A DNA stretch of 64,000 nt from Microbacterium testaceum (GTDB taxonomy: Bacteria > Actinomycetota > Actinomycetes > Actinomycetales > Microbacteriaceae). Below the pieces are notes generated by a model. It worked only from the letters and a program-made list of their open reading frames with translations, made no database searches and was not told the DNA's origin. Below, piece by piece: positions 8,167 to 16,954 of this stretch; the first letter of the stretch is position 1, and each line of letters starts with the position of its first letter. Position numbers and translations under genes: made by a program. The stretch spans positions 62,001 to 126,000 of the forward strand of contig NZ_BJML01000006.1 in NCBI RefSeq assembly GCF_006539145.1, in the 5' to 3' direction.

Positions 8167-9372
8167 ATGCGACACATCCCCGGCGCTTGGCAGCGCACCG
8201 CTCGCGGCGCGGGTCTGCTCGCGCCCGACGGCTCGTCGGTTCCCACCATCTTCGCCGAGATGAGCGCCCTCGCCACCGCGACCGGGGCTCTGAACCTGGG
8301 GCAGGGTTTTCCCGACGAGGACGGGCCCGAAGCGGTTCTGGATGCCGCCCGCGCGGCCATCTCGTCGGGCATCAACCAGTACGCGCCGGGGCGCGGCTTT
8401 CCCGACCTGTTGGCCGCCGTCGCCGAGCACCAGCAGCGCTTCTACGGGATCGAGCTCGACCCGCAGCGCGAGGTGCTCATCACGGTCGGGGCGACCGAAG
8501 CGCTCGCCGCGACCCTGCTCGCCCTGGTGGACTCCCCCGACGACGAGGTCGTGGTGTTCGAGCCCTACTACGACTCGTACGCGGCCTGCGTGGCCCTCTC
8601 GGGCGCCACGCTCGTGCCGGTGCCCCTGCGGTGGCCCGACTTCCAGCCCGACCTCGAGCGCCTGGCATCCGCCGTCACCGACCGCACGCGCGTGATCCTC
8701 GTGAACGACCCGCACAACCCGACGGGCACGGTGTTCTCTCGCGAGGTGCTCCACGAGGTCGTGCGCCTCGCCCACCGGCACGACGCGATCATCGTCACCG
8801 ACGAGGTCTACGAGCACCTGGTGTTCGACGGGCCGCACGTGCCGATCGCGACCCTTCCCGGGGCGGACGAGCGGACGCTGTCGATCTCGTCGGGCGGCAA
8901 GACGTTCTCGCTGACCGGATGGAAGACCGGCTGGGTCACCGGCCCCGCCGACCTCGTGTCGGCCGTGCTCGCGGTCAAGCAATACCTGACCTACGTGGGC
9001 GGCTCACCCTTCCAACCGGCGATCGCCGTCGGCCTGCGCCTGCCCGACGCCTTCTTCGCCTCGGTCGCGTCGGAGATGGCCGCCAAGGCCGCCCTGCTGG
9101 GCACGGGGCTCCGCGCGGCGGGGTTCGACGTGTCCTCCCCCGCGGGCTCGTATTTCACGGTGGTGGATGCCTCCCCACTCGGCGCCACCGATGCAGACGC
9201 GTTCTGCCGCGAGCTGCCCGCCCGCGCCGGGGTGGTCGGGATTCCGCTTACGGCGTTCGTCACGCCGGAGCACCGCAGCGACTACGCCACGCTGGTGCGA
9301 TTCGCGGCGTGCAAGCGGGTGGAGGTGCTGCAGGATGCGGCGGGGCGGTTGGCGGGGATGACGTTGGAATAG
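8167..9372 (+). CDS. Class I/II PLP-dependent aminotransferase
   Basis: A 401-residue fold-type I aminotransferase. It shows the N-terminal LNLGQGFPDEDGP motif, NDPHNPTG in the cofactor pocket, DEVYEHL, and the Schiff-base lysine Lys245 in SSGGKTFSLTGWK. This combination is characteristic of the family holding DapC-like succinyldiaminopimelate aminotransferases, methionine aminotransferases (MtnE/YbdL type) and kynurenine aminotransferases; the substrate cannot be fixed from sequence. The ATG at 8167 is preferred over a TTG eleven codons upstream because family members start close to the IPGAWQ-like segment. No partner gene is adjacent. Confidence 0.85.
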   Translation: MRHIPGAWQRTARGAGLLAPDGSSVPTIFAEMSALATATGALNLGQGFPDEDGPEAVLDAARAAISSGINQYAPGRGFPDLLAAVAEHQQRFYGIELDPQREVLITVGATEALAATLLALVDSPDDEVVVFEPYYDSYAACVALSGATLVPVPLRWPDFQPDLERLASAVTDRTRVILVNDPHNPTGTVFSREVLHEVVRLAHRHDAIIVTDEVYEHLVFDGPHVPIATLPGADERTLSISSGGKTFSLTGWKTGWVTGPADLVSAVLAVKQYLTYVGGSPFQPAIAVGLRLPDAFFASVASEMAAKAALLGTGLRAAGFDVSSPAGSYFTVVDASPLGATDADAFCRELPARAGVVGIPLTAFVTPEHRSDYATLVRFAACKRVEVLQDAAGRLAGMTLE

Positions 9373-9467
9373 GGCGGGGTATCCGAGGTATCGGGGACGC
9401 GGATCCACGGGCTTGAGCGGATCCGCCCGCCACCTGCGGGAACCTACAAAATGTTGGCGCTCTTTGC

Positions 9468-10556
9468 TCACGAATGATGCTGTCGGGCGACAGGAGCGGA
9501 CTCCGTAGCTAGCTCCCCTGTCAAGCGCGCGCGTTTGTCGAGGCGCTCTTTCCATTTCTGGGCGGGCACTTCGACCGCCCACCAGCTGACCGTCGCGGCC
9601 ACAATCGTGAGCACGATGGATAGCACTGCGCGGGCGGGCTCAAACGGACGCTCACCGAGCCACATGACAATCGGGTAGTTCCAGAGGTAGGCCGCGTAGG
9701 AAATGGTCCCGAGGGCGAGCATCGGGCGCAGCCACGCGCTCGGCAGAACGCCCCAGGTCTTGAGCTGCATGATGAGTGCTACCGTGAGGATCGCGATTGC
9801 CGGGGCAAGGATCAGGTAAGTCGCGGGCGACCCCTTCGCCTCCGGCAACAGGCTCAATCCTAGAAGCCCGGCCAAGCCCAGAGCTCCGGCCCATGTTCGA
9901 CGCAAGGGGGTCAGCGAGCGCTCGATGCGAGCTTCGCCGAGCTTTGCCGCTGCGCCGATGATCATGGCGATGGCCCATGAAGTGGGGAGCGTGTAGACCT
10001 TCCCGACCGAGGGTGCCGCGAGGACGATGGTCGCACCGCACACCACGAGAGACGCAACCGCGGCGCCTATGACGAGCCACCGAAGCTTTCGCCACCTGAC
10101 GCCTAGAGCGAGCAGCAGAGGCCAGACGATGTAGAACTGCTCTTCCGTCGCCAGTGTCCAGAGATGGCTAAGCGCGGGACTGCCGTGGTCAAACGGGATG
10201 TTCATGGTGTAGGTGAGGCCCACAATGACACTGCGGGCGACATCGCCGCGATCGTCGAGCGGATTCACGATCAAGGTGTATGCGGCGAAGAACGCAAGCG
10301 CCAGTACGAGCGGCGGGACGAGACGGAGCGCGCGGTTGCGGTAGAACCGCCCGTACCGTACGCGGCCATTTTGTCGAATGTCACGCATGAGCAGCCCGGT
10401 GATGAGATATCCGGATAGAGCGAAGAACGATACGACGCCAACGATGCCGGCTGTGCCGATCGCTTCCGGCCATGCGTGCCTGATGAGAACGAGGGCGATG
10501 GCTATGCCGCGGAGTAGGTCGAGGCCTTCGATGCGACTCTTACTGGCGCTCATCAT
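9468..10556 (-). CDS. Acyltransferase family 3 (OafA/YrhL-like) membrane protein
   Basis: About 362 residues with ten predicted membrane helices. The N-terminal RIEGLDLLRGIAIALVLIRH carries the motif-I Arg and His typical of the family; ATEEQFYIVWPLLL is the second signature. Such enzymes add acetyl or other acyl groups to exported polysaccharides, which fits its place in the polysaccharide locus. The start is uncertain: an ATG at 10613 overlaps the stop of the upstream polymerase-like gene as ATGA, suggesting coupling, but it would add a 19-residue Cys-containing leader unlike the family. GC content is lower than in the surrounding backbone. Confidence 0.8.
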   Translation of the reverse strand: MMSASKSRIEGLDLLRGIAIALVLIRHAWPEAIGTAGIVGVVSFFALSGYLITGLLMRDIRQNGRVRYGRFYRNRALRLVPPLVLALAFFAAYTLIVNPLDDRGDVARSVIVGLTYTMNIPFDHGSPALSHLWTLATEEQFYIVWPLLLALGVRWRKLRWLVIGAAVASLVVCGATIVLAAPSVGKVYTLPTSWAIAMIIGAAAKLGEARIERSLTPLRRTWAGALGLAGLLGLSLLPEAKGSPATYLILAPAIAILTVALIMQLKTWGVLPSAWLRPMLALGTISYAAYLWNYPIVMWLGERPFEPARAVLSIVLTIVAATVSWWAVEVPAQKWKERLDKRARLTGELATESAPVARQHHS

Positions 10557-10609
10557 ACGGCCATCATGACAGCGGCACGTTTCCTCGACGTGAAAGCCCT
10601 GTGATTTAC

Positions 10610-11878
10610 TCATGCCGTCGAGGTGACGCGCGCGCGACGATCCGCTCGTTGCGACATAACCACGCCGACGAGGGCGAAGAACATGATCTGCCAGCCCGTT
10701 ATGAACGCTAGCGATGCCACCATCGTGAGCTGCGCGAGGAAAGCGATTTCCTCCGGCGACGCCTTCCGCCGCAGAGCCGTCACCACGACCGGAATAATCG
10801 CTAGCGCGGCCAAGATCAGCGGCAGCCACCCGATGACTAGACCGGTGAGAAGCACGGCGCTGTCGATGCTGTTGAAACCAGTGAAAAGAAGGCTCCCGCT
10901 TCTCGGGTCGACGTAGGCACCGTCCGCCAAACCAATAGGCCGCAGCGTTCCGATCACAGCGTTGATCGCATTCTCGCGATAGAAATTGGACCCGGCAGTG
11001 TCAGCCCCCGCGTCGTCCGACCCGAACAGTGGCCCCGCGAGCACGCCCAGGACAACCGCCGCTAGCGCCGCGGCAACAACGACACGAATGGTGGCGAGAC
11101 GATAGACAAGGAGAACACCGACGACGAGTACCGCGATGAGAGGGCTACGGCTGATCGTGGCGAGCACGCCCGCGACGATGAGAATGGTCGCCAGCGCCCT
11201 ACCCCGTCGTAAGTACGTCACGAACGGCAACGCGAGAGCGAGGAACGCCCCTAACGCGATGGGCGTTCCGAACGCCGCCTCGCTGCGCGCGAACGCACCT
11301 CTGTACTGGATGGTCTGCCAGGTGGAGACCTGGCCGAAGGTTTCGAAGACGTGCAAGCCTGTTGCAAGCTCGAGAACGCTCCATACGCCGATGATCGCCC
11401 CGACGACCGGCAACGTCGTCCGGAAAGTCGGCGCGAGACGGACGCCTACGAAGGCGGGGACGATCCAGACCAGGAGGAAGTCTCGAACGATGAATGACTG
11501 CAGGTCCGTCGCGAGCAGCGCAAGGCCCACAGCCGCGAGGACAAGCACCGCGAAGATCGCGACGTACCTATCGGCCGCCCCTCGTCCAGCACCACCTACA
11601 AGTAGCGCTAGCGCGAGGGCGACGCCTACTGCCGTAGTGAAACCCACGCTCCCGATGCCGGGGATCGAAAAACTCCACCACTGCGGAACAACTGCGACCG
11701 CGAATATCCACGCGGCCCCGGCGGATGTGGGGTGCTTTATCGCCCACGCAATGTAGACCGTCGCTGCAAGCATGCCCATCCCAACCACAGGATTAGCGGC
11801 TGCGATTGCGATGAAGCCAACGACCAACAGGCCGGCAACCGCCAGAAGCGTCGCGTTTTTCAGGCTTTGGACTCGCAC
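10610..11878 (-). CDS. O-antigen ligase/polymerase-like membrane protein (Wzy candidate)
   Basis: About 422 residues with ten to twelve transmembrane segments and one larger hydrophilic loop around residues 290-335, the layout of the Wzy/WaaL superfamily. It is the only polymerase candidate in the locus and would join repeat units outside the membrane. The GTG at 11878 is chosen because it precedes the first hydrophobic helix; no strong ribosome-binding site is seen. The gene is transcribed with the acyltransferase, away from the glycosyltransferase block. Local GC is lower than the flanks, suggesting strain-specific acquisition. Confidence 0.72.
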   Translation of the reverse strand: MRVQSLKNATLLAVAGLLVVGFIAIAAANPVVGMGMLAATVYIAWAIKHPTSAGAAWIFAVAVVPQWWSFSIPGIGSVGFTTAVGVALALALLVGGAGRGAADRYVAIFAVLVLAAVGLALLATDLQSFIVRDFLLVWIVPAFVGVRLAPTFRTTLPVVGAIIGVWSVLELATGLHVFETFGQVSTWQTIQYRGAFARSEAAFGTPIALGAFLALALPFVTYLRRGRALATILIVAGVLATISRSPLIAVLVVGVLLVYRLATIRVVVAAALAAVVLGVLAGPLFGSDDAGADTAGSNFYRENAINAVIGTLRPIGLADGAYVDPRSGSLLFTGFNSIDSAVLLTGLVIGWLPLILAALAIIPVVVTALRRKASPEEIAFLAQLTMVASLAFITGWQIMFFALVGVVMSQRADRRARVTSTA

Positions 11879-11924
11879 AACGCGAGCATATCCGGGCCCG
11901 GTTCGTCGTCCCACGTGGGATGAC

Positions 11925-12266
11925 GAACAGGGCCGGCCTCTCATGCACGCCAGTGAATCTCAATGGCCTCGATTTCGGACGCTTCCGCGAGAGTGTCCCC
12001 GTCCGCACTGTTTCGAGCGAGCCGCAAATGGAAACGGGCACGTCCACCAAGATCGTGCTGCTGACCTTCCAAGCGCCCAGGGGCACCCAGATGGTTGCCC
12101 CTGCCTGCCCGCCGCAGACGGTGGACACGCGGACGGCAGCGATCGCGGCTCGCAGCGCGACGGTGATGTCTGCGCCAGGGGTGAGCCTGGACGCGAACGC
12201 GGTGATCGGCAGTACCGAGCCGAACTTCTCACTCCCCACGGCATCGATCGTGACGCCGTGCTGCAA
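11925..12266 (-). pseudogene. Remnant of a pectate-lyase/tailspike-type beta-helix protein
   Basis: The minus-strand frame here reads GADITVALRAAIAAV, then GATIWVPLGAWKVSSTI and VPVSICGS. This strongly resembles the N-terminal Pectate_lyase_3 motif (G.DDTAALQAAI ... GGTVYVPPGTY.VSSTL.V...V.I.G) of surface and phage beta-helix proteins. The similarity fades near 11925, where the frame runs into the start of the polymerase-like gene, and the many repeats a beta-helix needs are absent. The only start is a weak TTG at 12266. I read it as a truncated remnant left when the polysaccharide genes were exchanged. Identification is by pattern only. Confidence 0.4.
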
Positions 12267-12283
12267 AACCTCGCGCGCCCAAC

Positions 12284-13090
12284 TCAGCGCGGCGTGACCC
12301 GGTATCGCCGCAGCTCTAACGCCGGGTTCACGCGACGCACGCGCGCGATCGCCGCCGAGTCGACGTGCGCCACGGTCACGTCGGTCGCCGTCCCCACCTG
12401 AGCGAGCGTCACGCCCTGCGGGTCAACGATCATCGAGTGCCCGACGCCGAGGGGCGGCGGGTGATCGGCGGCGGCCACGAAGAACGCGTTCTCGATCGCG
12501 CGAGCGGTGAGCAGCGTCTTCCAGTGATGCTCCTTGAGCGGACCGCGCACCCACTCGGCCGGCACCAGCGCGACATCGACGGCCGCGTCAGCGAGGGTGC
12601 GGGCAACCTCGGGAAACCGGAGGTCGTAACAGGTCATCAGACCGAATCGCAGCCCGTCGACCTCGAACGTCTGGGGAGGCACGATCTCGCCCGGCTCGAC
12701 CCAGTCGGACTCACGCTGACCGAAAGCGTCGTACAGGTGGAGCTTTCGATACACGGCCAGGATGCCATCAGCGCCCACCGCCACGACAGCGTTGCGCACG
12801 CGACGACCGTCGTCGGCGCGCTCGACCAGTCCCGCGACCACAACGATGTCGAGCTCGGAGGCCAGGGCGACGAGGGCCTGCACGAAGGGGCCGTCGAGGT
12901 CTTCGGCGTTCCCGGCGAGCGAGGAGTCGAAGGGGTCGACGAAGTAGCTCGAGTACTCGGGGAACACGACGACCCGCGCACCTCGAGAGGCGGCCGCGCG
13001 AGCGGCCTCGGAGATGTCGGCCAGATTGCCCTCGCGAGATGCCGACGGGGCGAACTGCGCGACGGCGATACCGACGGTGTAGTGACTCAT
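12284..13090 (-). CDS. Carbon-nitrogen hydrolase (nitrilase superfamily amidohydrolase)
   Basis: A 268-residue single-domain member with the full catalytic triad: Glu45 (FPEYS), Lys116 (YRKLHLYD) and Cys154 (MTCYDLRFPE). The family hydrolyses amides such as omega-amides of ketoacids or N-carbamoyl compounds; the sequence does not identify the substrate. The ATG at 13090 overlaps the stop of the upstream DUF6328 gene as ATGA, indicating translational coupling. GC and codon use are those of the chromosome backbone, unlike the polysaccharide genes on both sides. Confidence 0.85.
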   Translation of the reverse strand: MSHYTVGIAVAQFAPSASREGNLADISEAARAAASRGARVVVFPEYSSYFVDPFDSSLAGNAEDLDGPFVQALVALASELDIVVVAGLVERADDGRRVRNAVVAVGADGILAVYRKLHLYDAFGQRESDWVEPGEIVPPQTFEVDGLRFGLMTCYDLRFPEVARTLADAAVDVALVPAEWVRGPLKEHHWKTLLTARAIENAFFVAAADHPPPLGVGHSMIVDPQGVTLAQVGTATDVTVAHVDSAAIARVRRVNPALELRRYRVTPR

Positions 13091-13584
13091 CGCGCGCTCT
13101 GCCTCCCCCGGCGCCGGACGTACACCGGCACCACGATCCACAGTACGAGGATGATCACCCCGAGCACGACCCCGGACGCCACAGCCCCGCCGAATCCCAC
13201 GACCACGTCGAACACGAATGCCACGACGCCGACCAGCAGCAGGGACACCAACGCGAGCGCTCCCCGGAGGGCGTTGTGCCCGACCCGCACGAGCGCCGGC
13301 TTGACCTGCAGGTGGAACACCGCTCGATGAAGCGCCACCGGCGCCAGGGCCACAACAGCGCTGAGCGCCGCGAGACAGATCAGCACGAGGTAGAACACTC
13401 GCTGGGCCGGGTCGAGCTCGGCGAAGGACGCTTGGAACGCCAGCGCCAACAACAAGCCGGTAAGGATCTGCGTACCGGTCTGCAGCACCCGAAGTTCCTG
13501 CAGAATCTCGTTCCAGTTGCGGTCAGCACGCTGGGCGGGCGTTTCGGGACGTCCGTCGTCGAGATCGTCGATATTGCTGCTCAC
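13087..13584 (-). CDS. DUF6328-family membrane protein
   Basis: About 165 residues with four predicted membrane helices. The conserved N-terminal signature RNWNEILQELRVLQTGTQIL and a following LLALAFQ helix are typical of the actinobacterial DUF6328 proteins, whose function is unknown. The GTG at 13584 is chosen because GGGAG lies nine bases upstream; another GTG seven codons earlier sits in front of that site. The gene is coupled to the nitrilase gene by a four-base overlap, so the two may act together. Confidence 0.75.
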   Translation of the reverse strand: MSSNIDDLDDGRPETPAQRADRNWNEILQELRVLQTGTQILTGLLLALAFQASFAELDPAQRVFYLVLICLAALSAVVALAPVALHRAVFHLQVKPALVRVGHNALRGALALVSLLLVGVVAFVFDVVVGFGGAVASGVVLGVIILVLWIVVPVYVRRRGRQSAR

Positions 13585-13667
13585 CGGGCTATTCTCCCGC
13601 GACACTCCCGGGCGACGTGCCAGGATTTGCGACTTCGTTCATCTGTGGGTAATGTTTTCTCTTGTGC

Positions 13668-13741
13668 CGCGGGGTGGAGCAGCTCGGTAGCTCGCTGGGC
13701 TCATAACCCAGAGGTCGTAGGTTCAAATCCTGCCCCCGCAA
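13668..13741 (+). tRNA. Initiator tRNA-fMet (anticodon CAT)
   Basis: A 74-base cloverleaf. The acceptor arm pairs CGCGGGG with CCCCGCA, leaving the C1-A72 mismatch that marks initiator tRNAs. The anticodon stem carries three consecutive G-C pairs (GGG/CCC) next to the CTCATAA loop, the second initiator hallmark. The T arm contains GGTTCAAATCC. The CCA end is not encoded (CAA follows). Confidence 0.96.
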
Positions 13742-13747
13742 CAAAAA

Positions 13748-13779
13748 GAAGGCCCCGGATCGCGAGATCCGGGGCCTTC
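13748..13779 (+). terminator. Intrinsic terminator of the tRNA gene
   Basis: A perfect 14-base-pair stem (13748-13761 with 13766-13779) around the GCGA tetraloop, six bases after the tRNA and preceded by an A-rich run. The 3' arm ends in CCTTC followed by GTTCAT. Confidence 0.85.
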
Positions 13780-14232
13780 GTTCATATCAAGTACCGCGCG
13801 GCGCGCCGGCACGATACCGGACCCCTCGACGGCACGGACTCGGCGGCAGATTGCGGCGCCGCGCTCTTCTGCCACCACCGGCCACCGGCCCGGAATGCGA
13901 GGCCCGTGAGGCGAGCAACGACGCTATTGCATCCCGGGAATCCGTCGCCAGCACCGCTCGGTTCAAACGCCACTAAGCCGTAGCGCTGGATCGAAACGTC
14001 ATGTTCACGCCGATGTGATCTGCACCGGGTTGAGGCACTGATAGCGTTCGCCTCAGGAACTGAGCGGACTCCAAAAGCCACCGGATGCGTGCCCCTGACG
14101 TGCAAATGGCGCAATCGGCTGACGCCCACAGTCCCGAAGAGACGCAACAACGCCAGGTCGTCCGGAGAGCACAGCGTAGGGTCTTGTGCAAAACCAACGC
14201 CGGGTCAAAAAGCCACTTGATTGAGCAATTCA
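13780..14232. other. Gene-free leader of the glycosyltransferase operon
   Basis: About 450 bases between the tRNA terminator and the first glycosyltransferase gene. Frames on both strands were read: none shows family motifs, and their translations are Arg/Cys-rich noise. GC falls through this stretch from backbone to polysaccharide-locus levels. The operon promoter should lie here, but no convincing pair of boxes could be singled out. An attachment-site duplicate of the tRNA 3' end was looked for by eye and not found. Confidence 0.5.
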
Positions 14233-15366
14233 ATGACACCCCAGTTTGCCAACGTCCTCTACGTAACCGTCTACGCAATGGACCGCGCGGCGCTCGGCGG
14301 AGCCGCATGGGTCGACACGAGGATCCGTCGTGCCGCAGCGGCAACTTCTGCGCGAGTCGAAGAGTTCCTCGTTAACGACCCGGAGAGCTCAACCTCTATT
14401 GACCTGGAGCTGCGAGCCAACGTAGTCGCCAAGGCTCGGACACTTGCCCGAATGATCGCACTTCGGGAGCCTTACATCATCGCCAAGTTTCGCCAATCAC
14501 CCAACTGGCGCAAGCGAGCGCGGCAAATGGGCAACGCCTGGACTGGACAAACCATTGTCACAAGCCAGTGGCCAGCGCTCCTGCTCGCGACTGACGCCGG
14601 GCTTCGAGTCGACCATCACATTGCGCACAACGTCGATTACCGTCTGTCAGAGATATATGACCCTTTCCTTTTCCGAGTACTTTCGAACAGCGACAGAACA
14701 AGACGCGCGGAGATCCGAACGCTCCGACGCGCTGCGGCTTTAACGACACTGTCAGTCAAAGATGGTGACCTCCTATCAAAGTTGCAGATCAAATCGACGC
14801 ACTTGAACTTGGCCCCCGTTAACACTGAACGGCGGCACGCTAAGCCACTTCGACGGATTGGCTTTATCGGGAAGGCGGCCTGGCCACCGAACGCCTCCGC
14901 CTTAGCGAGGCTCCAGAACGAGGTAATGCCTCGGCTGCGCGAATTGATGCCCGACAATAGCCCTGCGTTGTTGATAGCCGGCAAAGGCACCGAAAACCTG
15001 AAGCAGCCAGGCACGATCTGTCTAGGCGCTATCGAATCGGTGGAAGAGTTTTATAACCAGATAGACCTTGTCGTCGTACCTCGCGGAGAAGCGAGTAGTG
15101 GAATCTCCGTGAAGATCCTCGAGGCGTGGGAGCAGGGCGTTAATGTTATAGCCCCTCCGGCCCTCCTCACAGCAATCGGTGTCAGTCCTGACGACGCGGC
15201 GTCGGACCTCGAGGATTCGAATTCACTCGCTCTACAGATCAGGGACTTTTATGGCCGCGATGCTGACAACGAGCGCGTGAATGTAGTTCCAGATCTGACA
15301 CGAGGCTCTTTGACACCAAGCAAGTTTTGGCACCGGGTCATTGCAACGGAGGACGGTACCGAGTAA
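14233..15366 (+). CDS. Glycosyltransferase (GT-B fold, GT4-like), first gene of the polysaccharide operon
   Basis: A 377-residue protein. The C-terminal half has the donor-site pattern of GT4-type enzymes: KPLRRIGFIGKAAWPPN opening the second Rossmann domain, LLIAGKG, then EFYNQIDLVVVPRGEASSGISVKILEAWEQGVNV with the conserved acidic residue of the E-x7-E region. It probably transfers one sugar to the lipid-linked repeat unit at the cytoplasmic membrane. The ATG at 14233 is preferred to a TTG four codons earlier. The stop TAA overlaps the next start as TAATG. Lower GC and less biased codons than the backbone indicate recent transfer. Confidence 0.8.
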   Translation: MTPQFANVLYVTVYAMDRAALGGAAWVDTRIRRAAAATSARVEEFLVNDPESSTSIDLELRANVVAKARTLARMIALREPYIIAKFRQSPNWRKRARQMGNAWTGQTIVTSQWPALLLATDAGLRVDHHIAHNVDYRLSEIYDPFLFRVLSNSDRTRRAEIRTLRRAAALTTLSVKDGDLLSKLQIKSTHLNLAPVNTERRHAKPLRRIGFIGKAAWPPNASALARLQNEVMPRLRELMPDNSPALLIAGKGTENLKQPGTICLGAIESVEEFYNQIDLVVVPRGEASSGISVKILEAWEQGVNVIAPPALLTAIGVSPDDAASDLEDSNSLALQIRDFYGRDADNERVNVVPDLTRGSLTPSKFWHRVIATEDGTE

Positions 15367-16085
15367 TGGATCTATTCAAGATTCTGAGTCGTCGGCACGT
15401 CTCCTCGTGGGAGGCTCTCGAAAGCCTTCGCTTGGGAGAGCCATGGCGAGTGCAGACGGTGAATCTGCACCACGTCGCGCTGGCTGGTCGCCACAAGGCG
15501 TTCCGACGCGCGATGGAGACCGCCGATTACACGACGGCCGATGGGTGGCCAATTGTGAGTCTCATGCGAGCGGGGGGCATCCCCACATCCCGGGTAACTG
15601 GATCAGACTGGCTGCAATCGGTGACGCAGTCCGGCGCGCTAAAATCCCATCGAGTGGCACTGATAGGTGGAAGCGACTACGCGGCCGAGGCCTTTCGAAA
15701 CATGGTTGGCGAGACGGCCTGTTACAGCCTCCAAGGCAAGAAGACCGATTGGGACGTTAGGCGCGTAGCAGGCGAACTGAACGACCGACGGATTCAAATT
15801 TGCATCGTCGCAGTGACACCACCCTTTGGCGATATCTTCGCGGCAGATTTGGTCTCCAATGGCTTTCGCGGATCCATCGTGTCTGTGGGGGGTGCCGTTG
15901 ACATGCTTGTGGGGATTCAACGGCGCGCACCCGCATTCGCTCGAGCAGTCCGAGTCGAATGGGCGTGGAGACTTCTTAGCAACCCCAAGCGCCTGGCGCG
16001 CAGGTACCTTTTGGAGTGCCTGCCTACGTACATCCTCAGCGTTCTTCCCCAAACACTTGCACTCGCCGTCGGGAGAAAAGCGTGA
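15366..16085 (+). CDS. WecG/TagA/CpsF-family glycosyltransferase
   Basis: A 239-residue member of the GT26 family. Signatures visible are VQTVNLHHVALAG near residue 28, the TADGWPIV motif (family form ADG.G/P) around residues 57-64 and the C-terminal VRVEWAWRLLSNPKRLARRYL segment that in this family associates with the membrane. GT26 enzymes add the second sugar (ManNAc, ManNAcA or Glc type) to undecaprenyl-diphosphate-linked acceptors. This implies a lipid-linked intermediate made by a phosphoglycosyl transferase, which is not encoded in the window. Start and stop both overlap neighbouring genes (TAATG and GTGA). Confidence 0.88.
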   Translation: MDLFKILSRRHVSSWEALESLRLGEPWRVQTVNLHHVALAGRHKAFRRAMETADYTTADGWPIVSLMRAGGIPTSRVTGSDWLQSVTQSGALKSHRVALIGGSDYAAEAFRNMVGETACYSLQGKKTDWDVRRVAGELNDRRIQICIVAVTPPFGDIFAADLVSNGFRGSIVSVGGAVDMLVGIQRRAPAFARAVRVEWAWRLLSNPKRLARRYLLECLPTYILSVLPQTLALAVGRKA

Positions 16086-16954
16086 CCCACGAGGTAGGCG
16101 TGGTCTATGTCAACTACGACAGCGCAGAACTTATAAATAAGAGTATCCACTCGCTCGATCACCCACACCGATTGATCGTTGTCGACAACTTTCACAGTGA
16201 CCGCGCGAGAGAACAAATCGAAGCAGTTCTTCCGGCGGGTGCTTTGCTCCTCGCGCAGAAGAACTTGGGATTTGCCGCCGGGATAAATGCCGCAAATGAA
16301 GAATTAGGACCCGACTCAACGATGTTGATCGTGAACCCGGATGCATATTTTGCCACCGGGTCTATGAGCCGGCTTGTCGCTAACGCAGAACACGCAGAAG
16401 CACATGTAGTCAGTCCGCGAATTCTAGATGCTCACACACATTCCGTCTGGTTCGACGGTGGTCGCGTAAGTGCTCACACTGGGGAAGTGTCGCACTTCTC
16501 CTACGGGCAATCACCAACTGTGGCTTCCGGTCTTCAGCGAACCAGTTTCGTTTCGGGCTGCGCGTTGCTTCTCTCTCCTCGTGCCCGCAAAGCGGTTCTC
16601 CCACTCCGCGAAGACCTATTCATGTACTACGAAGACGCGGAATTGTCGCATCGCGCGATTACAAGTGGCTTATCCCTGTGGGTTGACACGAACAGCATCG
16701 TCTTCCATGACGAAGGCAGCACAAGCAAGACGAAGATGCAGACTCGCTCACCCCTGTTCTACTATTACCAAGGTCGAAATAGACTGCTCGCAGAGCTCGA
16801 AGCTAGTCGCCTTTCAAGAGTGACGCTGACCCCTTGGGTAGCGACGAGGACGGTTGCTCGCATTCTACGACGAGAGCGCCCAAAACTGCAGTTGCTGGGG
16901 TCCTATCTAGCGGGCACCTTGACCGGCATACGAGAGGCGCTTAGAGAACAGTGA
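16082..16954 (+). CDS. Glycosyltransferase family 2 (rhamnosyltransferase-like)
   Basis: A 290-residue GT-A enzyme. It has the N-terminal VVYVNYDSAELI, the KNLGFAAGINAA motif characteristic of WbbL-type rhamnosyltransferases, LIVNPDAYF as the metal-binding DXD region, VSGCALL, and MYYEDAELSHRA with the catalytic-base region. By family it would transfer rhamnose or a similar sugar from a dTDP donor. The GTG at 16082 overlaps the upstream stop (GTGA) and its own stop overlaps the next GTG, so translation is coupled on both sides. Confidence 0.88.
   Translation: MTHEVGVVYVNYDSAELINKSIHSLDHPHRLIVVDNFHSDRAREQIEAVLPAGALLLAQKNLGFAAGINAANEELGPDSTMLIVNPDAYFATGSMSRLVANAEHAEAHVVSPRILDAHTHSVWFDGGRVSAHTGEVSHFSYGQSPTVASGLQRTSFVSGCALLLSPRARKAVLPLREDLFMYYEDAELSHRAITSGLSLWVDTNSIVFHDEGSTSKTKMQTRSPLFYYYQGRNRLLAELEASRLSRVTLTPWVATRTVARILRRERPKLQLLGSYLAGTLTGIREALREQ

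Noticed and set aside
13668..14232. tRNA-anchored integrative island
   Set aside because: Composition changes after the tRNA, but no integrase gene and no second copy of the tRNA 3' end were found by eye; the low-GC DNA also lies on the other side of the tRNA.
13782..14344. Minus-strand frames between the tRNA and the first glycosyltransferase
   Set aside because: Translations are Arg/Cys/Ser-rich, without conserved motifs or ribosome-binding sites, and they overlap one another. Considered for a transposase or integrase remnant, but no catalytic pattern was seen.
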